From assembly GCA_011322755.1 (NCBI GenBank), contig DRLZ01000212.1:1-8396 (forward strand): a stretch of 8,396 bases of DNA, read 5' to 3'. Shown piece after piece: positions 5,719 to 8,396 of this stretch. The notes below the pieces were generated by a model, which was not told the DNA's origin, did no database searches, and saw only the letters and a list, made by a program, of their open reading frames with translations. Position numbers and translations under genes: made by a program. Numbering within the stretch: the stretch's first letter is position 1; every line of letters starts with the position of its first letter. Source of the DNA: Crenotrichaceae bacterium (GTDB lineage Bacteria > Pseudomonadota > Gammaproteobacteria > Methylococcales > DRLZ01).

Positions 5719-6363
5719 TTGAATAGCCTGATTAAATGTTCGGCAACACTTGCGCTGGCAACGCTTGTTTTGTTATTCGCTGTCAGCTCTGTCGAGAAAG
5801 CCACATCAGCCAGAATTGCACAGAGTCGCCAACATCATAAACAAACTGTGTTAAACCAGCTTCTGGAGCACATCAAATACGATCACTTGGTCAATCTGCC
5901 ACTTTGGTCAGAAAAAGCTGTCAATATCACGCCAACAATTTCCCTGCTTTCAATGCAGGCTGTCATCACATATCAGCAGCAATCTGCTGTGTTACTGGAA
6001 ATTGCAACCACAGAAGGATATAACGGATTAATCAAATTACTGGTTGTTATTGATGCAAATGGTGTAATCAAGGGAGTACGGGTTATCGAACATCATGAAA
6101 CCCCAGGACTTGGTGATAAAATAGAAGCAAGTCGCTCTGTGTGGATTGGCTCGTTTGTGAATCAATCCTTGCAGAATCCTTCAAGCAATCAATGGCAAGT
6201 CAAGCGGGACGGTGGCCAGTTTGACCAGTTTACCGGGGCGACAATCACACCGCGTGCGGTTGTCAAGGCAATCCATGCGATATTGACCTTTGCACATGCA
6301 CATGCACATCATCAGCAATTCTTTCCTCAACCACAGACGCCATCAACAGTGACAACACAATGA
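5719..6363 (+). CDS. rnfG: RnfG/RsxG, covalent-FMN subunit of the Rnf electron transport complex
   Basis: 214 residues. A single N-terminal membrane anchor (about 5-27) precedes a periplasmic FMN-binding domain. HHETPGLGDKIE (125-136) and the flavinylation motif TGATIT (172-177, preceded by QF) identify the family; by homology T177 is esterified to FMN by ApbE. RnfG relays electrons in the membrane Rnf/Rsx complex, which couples NADH and ferredoxin redox exchange to ion gradients or, as Rsx, reduces SoxR. No in-frame ATG precedes the domain. TTG at 5719 is the first usable start after the in-frame stop at 5695 and has no clear Shine-Dalgarno, so translation probably depends on coupling to hvfC. 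The C-terminus carries an odd His-rich FAHAHAHHQQ tail (191-200). rnfABCD are not in the window, which is unusual. Confidence 0.9.
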   Translation: MNSLIKCSATLALATLVLLFAVSSVEKATSARIAQSRQHHKQTVLNQLLEHIKYDHLVNLPLWSEKAVNITPTISLLSMQAVITYQQQSAVLLEIATTEGYNGLIKLLVVIDANGVIKGVRVIEHHETPGLGDKIEASRSVWIGSFVNQSLQNPSSNQWQVKRDGGQFDQFTGATITPRAVVKAIHAILTFAHAHAHHQQFFPQPQTPSTVTTQ

Positions 6364-7064
6364 CAAAACAGTGCAGCGAATGCAGAAAAACTCTTGCTCA
6401 AGGAATTGGCAGTCAAAACCCGGCATTGGTTGGGTTACTGGGACTTTGCCCTCTGTTAGCTGTGAGTACAACAATCGTTAATGGGATAGGGCTAGGCATT
6501 ACCACGCTGGTTATTTTGCTACTGTCCAGCGCAATCATTTCTACTTTTCGTGGTTTGATAGCGGATGAGATCCGTCTACCGGTATTTGTATTATTGATCG
6601 CCTCAGTTGTTACCTTGATTGAATTTTATTTACGCGCATATCGATATGAATTTTATCTGTCTGTTGGGTTGTTTATCCCCCTGATTGTTACCAATTGTGT
6701 CATTCTCGCCCGAGTTGAATCAGTCGCTTATCGCAAACCCGTCCTGACTGCGTTAGTCGATGCTTTTGGCATGGGGCTTGGTTTCGCGCTGGTATTAATT
6801 GTGCTCGGTGGTTTGCGCGAAATAATGGGATTTGGAACGTTGCTTTCCGGTGCAGAACAATTATTCGGGAATACTGCCATCAACTGGAAAATACAATTAT
6901 TTGATGGTGAGCATGGTTTTTTACTGGCAATTCTGCCGCCGGGTGCTTTTTTTGGATTGGCAATGCTGGTTGCTTTAAAAAACTGGATCGATCAAAGCCG
7001 TATAAAAATGCAATCTGTTAATAAAATGGATCTGCAAGCTGGCTCACATATTATTCACTCATGA
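6360..7064 (+). CDS. rnfE: RnfE/RsxE, integral membrane subunit of the Rnf complex
   Basis: 234 residues with about six transmembrane helices, of the RnfA/RnfE/NqrD/NqrE family. Diagnostic parts are NPALVGLLGLCPLLAVS (20-36), FRGLIADEIRLPVFVLLIAS (63-82), FIPLIVTNCVILARVES (105-121) and ALVDAFGMGLGFALVLIVLG (131-150). C30 and C113 lie in the half-helix and loop positions that in RnfA/RnfE hold the intramembrane iron-sulfur centre. It starts inside the rnfG stop (ATGA, 4-base overlap) and itself overlaps nth by 4 bases, so the three genes are tightly coupled. Odd: the N-terminus MTKQCSECRK carries an additional CxxC pair (C5, C8) that I do not associate with the family; it would sit at the cytoplasmic face. 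Confidence 0.93.
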   Translation: MTKQCSECRKTLAQGIGSQNPALVGLLGLCPLLAVSTTIVNGIGLGITTLVILLLSSAIISTFRGLIADEIRLPVFVLLIASVVTLIEFYLRAYRYEFYLSVGLFIPLIVTNCVILARVESVAYRKPVLTALVDAFGMGLGFALVLIVLGGLREIMGFGTLLSGAEQLFGNTAINWKIQLFDGEHGFLLAILPPGAFFGLAMLVALKNWIDQSRIKMQSVNKMDLQAGSHIIHS

Positions 7065-7696
7065 ATAAACAGAAACGCTATTCAATTTTTGAAAAACTAT
7101 CCATCGCTATACCAGAGCCAACAACTGAATTAAACTACAACAGTACATTTGAGCTGTTACTTGCCGTTGTATTATCTGCTCAGGCAACAGATAAAAGCGT
7201 TAACAAAGCAACGGATAAGCTGTTTGCTGTTGCCAATACACCGCAAGCGATCATCGCACTGGGTGAAGATGGTTTAAAAGACTATATCAAAACGATTGGC
7301 TTGTTTAACAGCAAGGCAAAAAACATTATTCTGTTATGTCAGCGACTACTCGATGAACATGATGGACAGGTTCCATCCAGCAGGGAGGCACTGGAAGCAC
7401 TGGCCGGTGTTGGCCGCAAGACGGCTAATGTCATCCTCAATACTGCTTTTGGTCAACCTGCCATCGCAGTCGATACTCATATTTTCAGAGTATCCAACCG
7501 CACCAAACTCGCACCAGGTAAAACAGTGCTTGAGGTCGAAAAAAAACTCACACGACTAACGCCTGCTGAATTTCTGCAAAACGCCCATCATCTGCTCATT
7601 CTGCATGGACGCTACACTTGTATCGCGCGTAAACCACGATGTGGTTCCTGTGTCATCGAAGATGTTTGTGAATTTAAAGACAAGCAATATGAATAA
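7061..7696 (+). CDS. nth: Endonuclease III (DNA glycosylase/AP lyase)
   Basis: 211 residues, the same size as E. coli Nth. The helix-hairpin-helix LAGVGRKTAN (114-123) carries the catalytic Lys (K120), and the catalytic Asp (D138) lies in AIAVDTHIFRVSNR. The C-terminal 4Fe-4S cluster ligands follow the canonical spacing C187-x6-C194-x2-C197-x5-C203. The enzyme removes oxidised pyrimidines from DNA and cleaves the abasic site in base excision repair. Its ATG overlaps the rnfE stop (ATGA). Linkage of nth to the end of the rnf operon is common in gammaproteobacteria, so this pairing is ancestral and not part of a new function. Confidence 0.97.
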   Translation: MNKQKRYSIFEKLSIAIPEPTTELNYNSTFELLLAVVLSAQATDKSVNKATDKLFAVANTPQAIIALGEDGLKDYIKTIGLFNSKAKNIILLCQRLLDEHDGQVPSSREALEALAGVGRKTANVILNTAFGQPAIAVDTHIFRVSNRTKLAPGKTVLEVEKKLTRLTPAEFLQNAHHLLILHGRYTCIARKPRCGSCVIEDVCEFKDKQYE

Positions 7697-7759
7697 TATT
7701 TGCAATAAAAGCACGACATGTAACAATAAAGCAATCTTTACATACAAGAGGTCAAAACA

Positions 7760-7999
7760 ATGGAGAAAGCAGTTGTTGCAGATAACAAGCCGGTAGAAGT
7801 TCTGGTGGAAAGTGGCAAAACATATTACTGGTGTAGCTGTGGAAAGTCAGCAACCCAGCCATTTTGTGATGGCTCTCATAATGGAACAGGCTTTACACCA
7901 AAGGCATTTACAGCAGAAAAATCAGGCGCTGTTTATTTATGCCAATGTAAACAGACTAAAAATCCACCGTATTGCGATGGTTCTCATGAATTGCTATAA
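7760..7999 (+). CDS. Dual CDGSH-type iron-sulfur protein
   Basis: 79 residues, soluble, without signal peptide. It contains two complete CDGSH zinc-finger-like iron-sulfur motifs: C25, C27, C36 and H40 in WCSCGKSATQPFCDGSH, and C61, C63, C72 and H76 in CQCKQTKNPPYCDGSH. Each Cys3-His set binds a labile 2Fe-2S cluster in characterised members (mitoNEET, CISD3 and bacterial dual-motif homologues). These take part in cluster or electron transfer; the specific role here is unknown. AAGAGG (7746-7751) is a good Shine-Dalgarno 8 bases before the ATG. The 63-base gap from nth contains only a weak promoter-like pair (TTGCAA at 7700, AACAAT at 7722), so both read-through from the operon and independent transcription are possible. 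Confidence 0.92.
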   Translation: MEKAVVADNKPVEVLVESGKTYYWCSCGKSATQPFCDGSHNGTGFTPKAFTAEKSGAVYLCQCKQTKNPPYCDGSHELL

Positions 8000-8017
8000 G
8001 CATAACTAACAAGAGCA

Positions 8018-8046
8018 CGATTGATAGAAAAATCAATTATTTTTAT
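8018..8046 (+). terminator. Weak terminator-like hairpin after the CDGSH gene
   Basis: ATTGAT (8020-8025) pairs with ATCAAT (8032-8037) around a 6-base loop, followed by TATTTTTAT. The stem is short and AT-rich, so its strength is doubtful, but the site is right: just beyond the last plus-strand gene and before the convergent gcvH. Confidence 0.35.
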
Positions 8047-8076
8047 ACCGTTACGCATCCTTGAATAGCGCACTGG

Positions 8077-8119
8077 AAAAAATAAAACGCTGATTGCAGA
8101 CTAAAAGTAAATATTCAGC
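8077..8119 (-). terminator. Possible terminator after gcvH
   Basis: On the minus strand GCTGA (plus-strand 8119-8115) can pair with TCAGC (8093-8089), followed by GTTTTATTTTTT. The T-tract is convincing, but the stem is only five pairs around a 21-base loop, so the hairpin is marginal. It lies 9 bases after the gcvH stop. Confidence 0.3.
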
Positions 8120-8127
8120 ATCTTCTG

Positions 8128-8396
8128 TTATTCGTCTTTAATCATGGCTTGATACGCGTCAATAGTTAACAAGCGATCAAGCTCAGCTGGATTATTCGCT
8201 TTGACCTTAAACAACCATGTTTCATAGGCCGTTTCATTAATTGTCTCAGGCTCATCAATCGCTTTTTCATTGCATTCAAGAACAACCCCGCTCACAGGGC
8301 TGTTGATATCTGAAGCTGTTTTCACTGATTCAATCGTTGCACAGGGTTTTCCTGCTATCACTTCGATTCCAGGTTCTGGAAGTTCAAGAAAAACAA
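8128..8396 (-). CDS. gcvH: Glycine cleavage system H protein, partial (N-terminus beyond the window)
   Basis: The frame is open to the right edge; 88 residues are visible of the roughly 125-130 usual for GcvH. They begin VFLELPEPGIEVIAG, the lipoyl-domain strand that precedes the modified Lys. ESVKTASDINSPVSG contains the lipoyl-Lys (visible residue 23) in the invariant ESVKxASDxxSPVSG context, and ETWLFKVKANNPAEL near the end is the family's conserved WL-x-K segment. H protein shuttles the aminomethyl group between the P, T and L proteins during glycine cleavage in the cytosol. A GTG at 8361 is inside the domain and is not the real start. It is convergent with the CDGSH gene, so it does not belong to the hvf-rnf operon. 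Confidence 0.95.
   Translation of the reverse strand, partial: VFLELPEPGIEVIAGKPCATIESVKTASDINSPVSGVVLECNEKAIDEPETINETAYETWLFKVKANNPAELDRLLTIDAYQAMIKDE

Noticed and set aside
7556..7747. Minus-strand 63-codon frame over the nth 3' end
   Set aside because: It is a shadow of nth; its sequence is low-complexity hydrophobic and it has no ribosome binding site.
8128..8361. A complete 77-residue protein starting at GTG 8361
   Set aside because: The frame continues to the window edge with conserved GcvH residues (VFLELPEPGIE), so the GTG is internal and the gene is truncated by the window.

Overview
The window looks like a chromosomal segment of an AT-rich gammaproteobacterium. The evidence is a type IV pilin of PilA type behind a sigma-54 promoter, the gene order rnfG-rnfE-nth (the usual 3' end of gammaproteobacterial rnf/rsx operons), endonuclease III with E. 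coli-like spacing of its catalytic and cluster residues, and a gcvH gene. No species can be named from the sequence alone.

Left part (1-2900, genes on the minus strand): a pilin locus. pilA (2186-2602) is read leftwards from a near-consensus -24/-12 sigma-54 promoter (2693-2708). A perfect 12-bp-arm palindrome (2867-2893) lies about 200 bp upstream of the predicted transcription start and could be the activator (PilR-type) enhancer. A leaky-looking terminator (2134-2164) separates pilA from a 648-residue polytopic GT-C/TMTC-like glycosyltransferase with a TPR-like tail (159-2105), which probably glycosylates the pilin or a related surface protein. At the extreme left edge a minus-strand gene appears to begin (extended -10, Shine-Dalgarno and ATG within bases 2-47).

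Middle (2901-3518): about 600 bases without a gene. They hold a 149-bp MITE-like element with 20-bp imperfect terminal inverted repeats (2901-3049), a possible sigma-70 promoter (3293-3321) and a 15-bp perfect palindrome (3384-3398) ahead of the next operon.

Centre and right (3519-7999, plus strand): an hvfA-hvfB-hvfC cassette followed closely by rnfG-rnfE-nth and a dual CDGSH iron-sulfur protein. hvfA encodes a secreted, Cys-rich EGKCG-repeat precursor of the HvfA/bufferin class. hvfB is the MNIO (DUF692) enzyme, a multinuclear iron oxidative enzyme, and hvfC the DUF2063 partner. In characterised relatives the HvfB/HvfC pair oxidises Cys residues of the EGKCG motifs, giving a copper-binding periplasmic peptide. 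The genes from hvfB to nth overlap or nearly abut, so they look co-transcribed. The unusual points are the fusion of a copper-RiPP (ribosomally made, post-translationally modified peptide) cassette to a partial Rnf set with no rnfABCD in the window, the absence of the common hvfD (DoxX) gene, and a long Cys-free amphipathic C-terminal tail on the precursor.

Right edge (8128-8396, minus strand): the C-terminal 88 residues of GcvH, the glycine-cleavage lipoyl carrier, truncated by the window end and convergent with the CDGSH gene.
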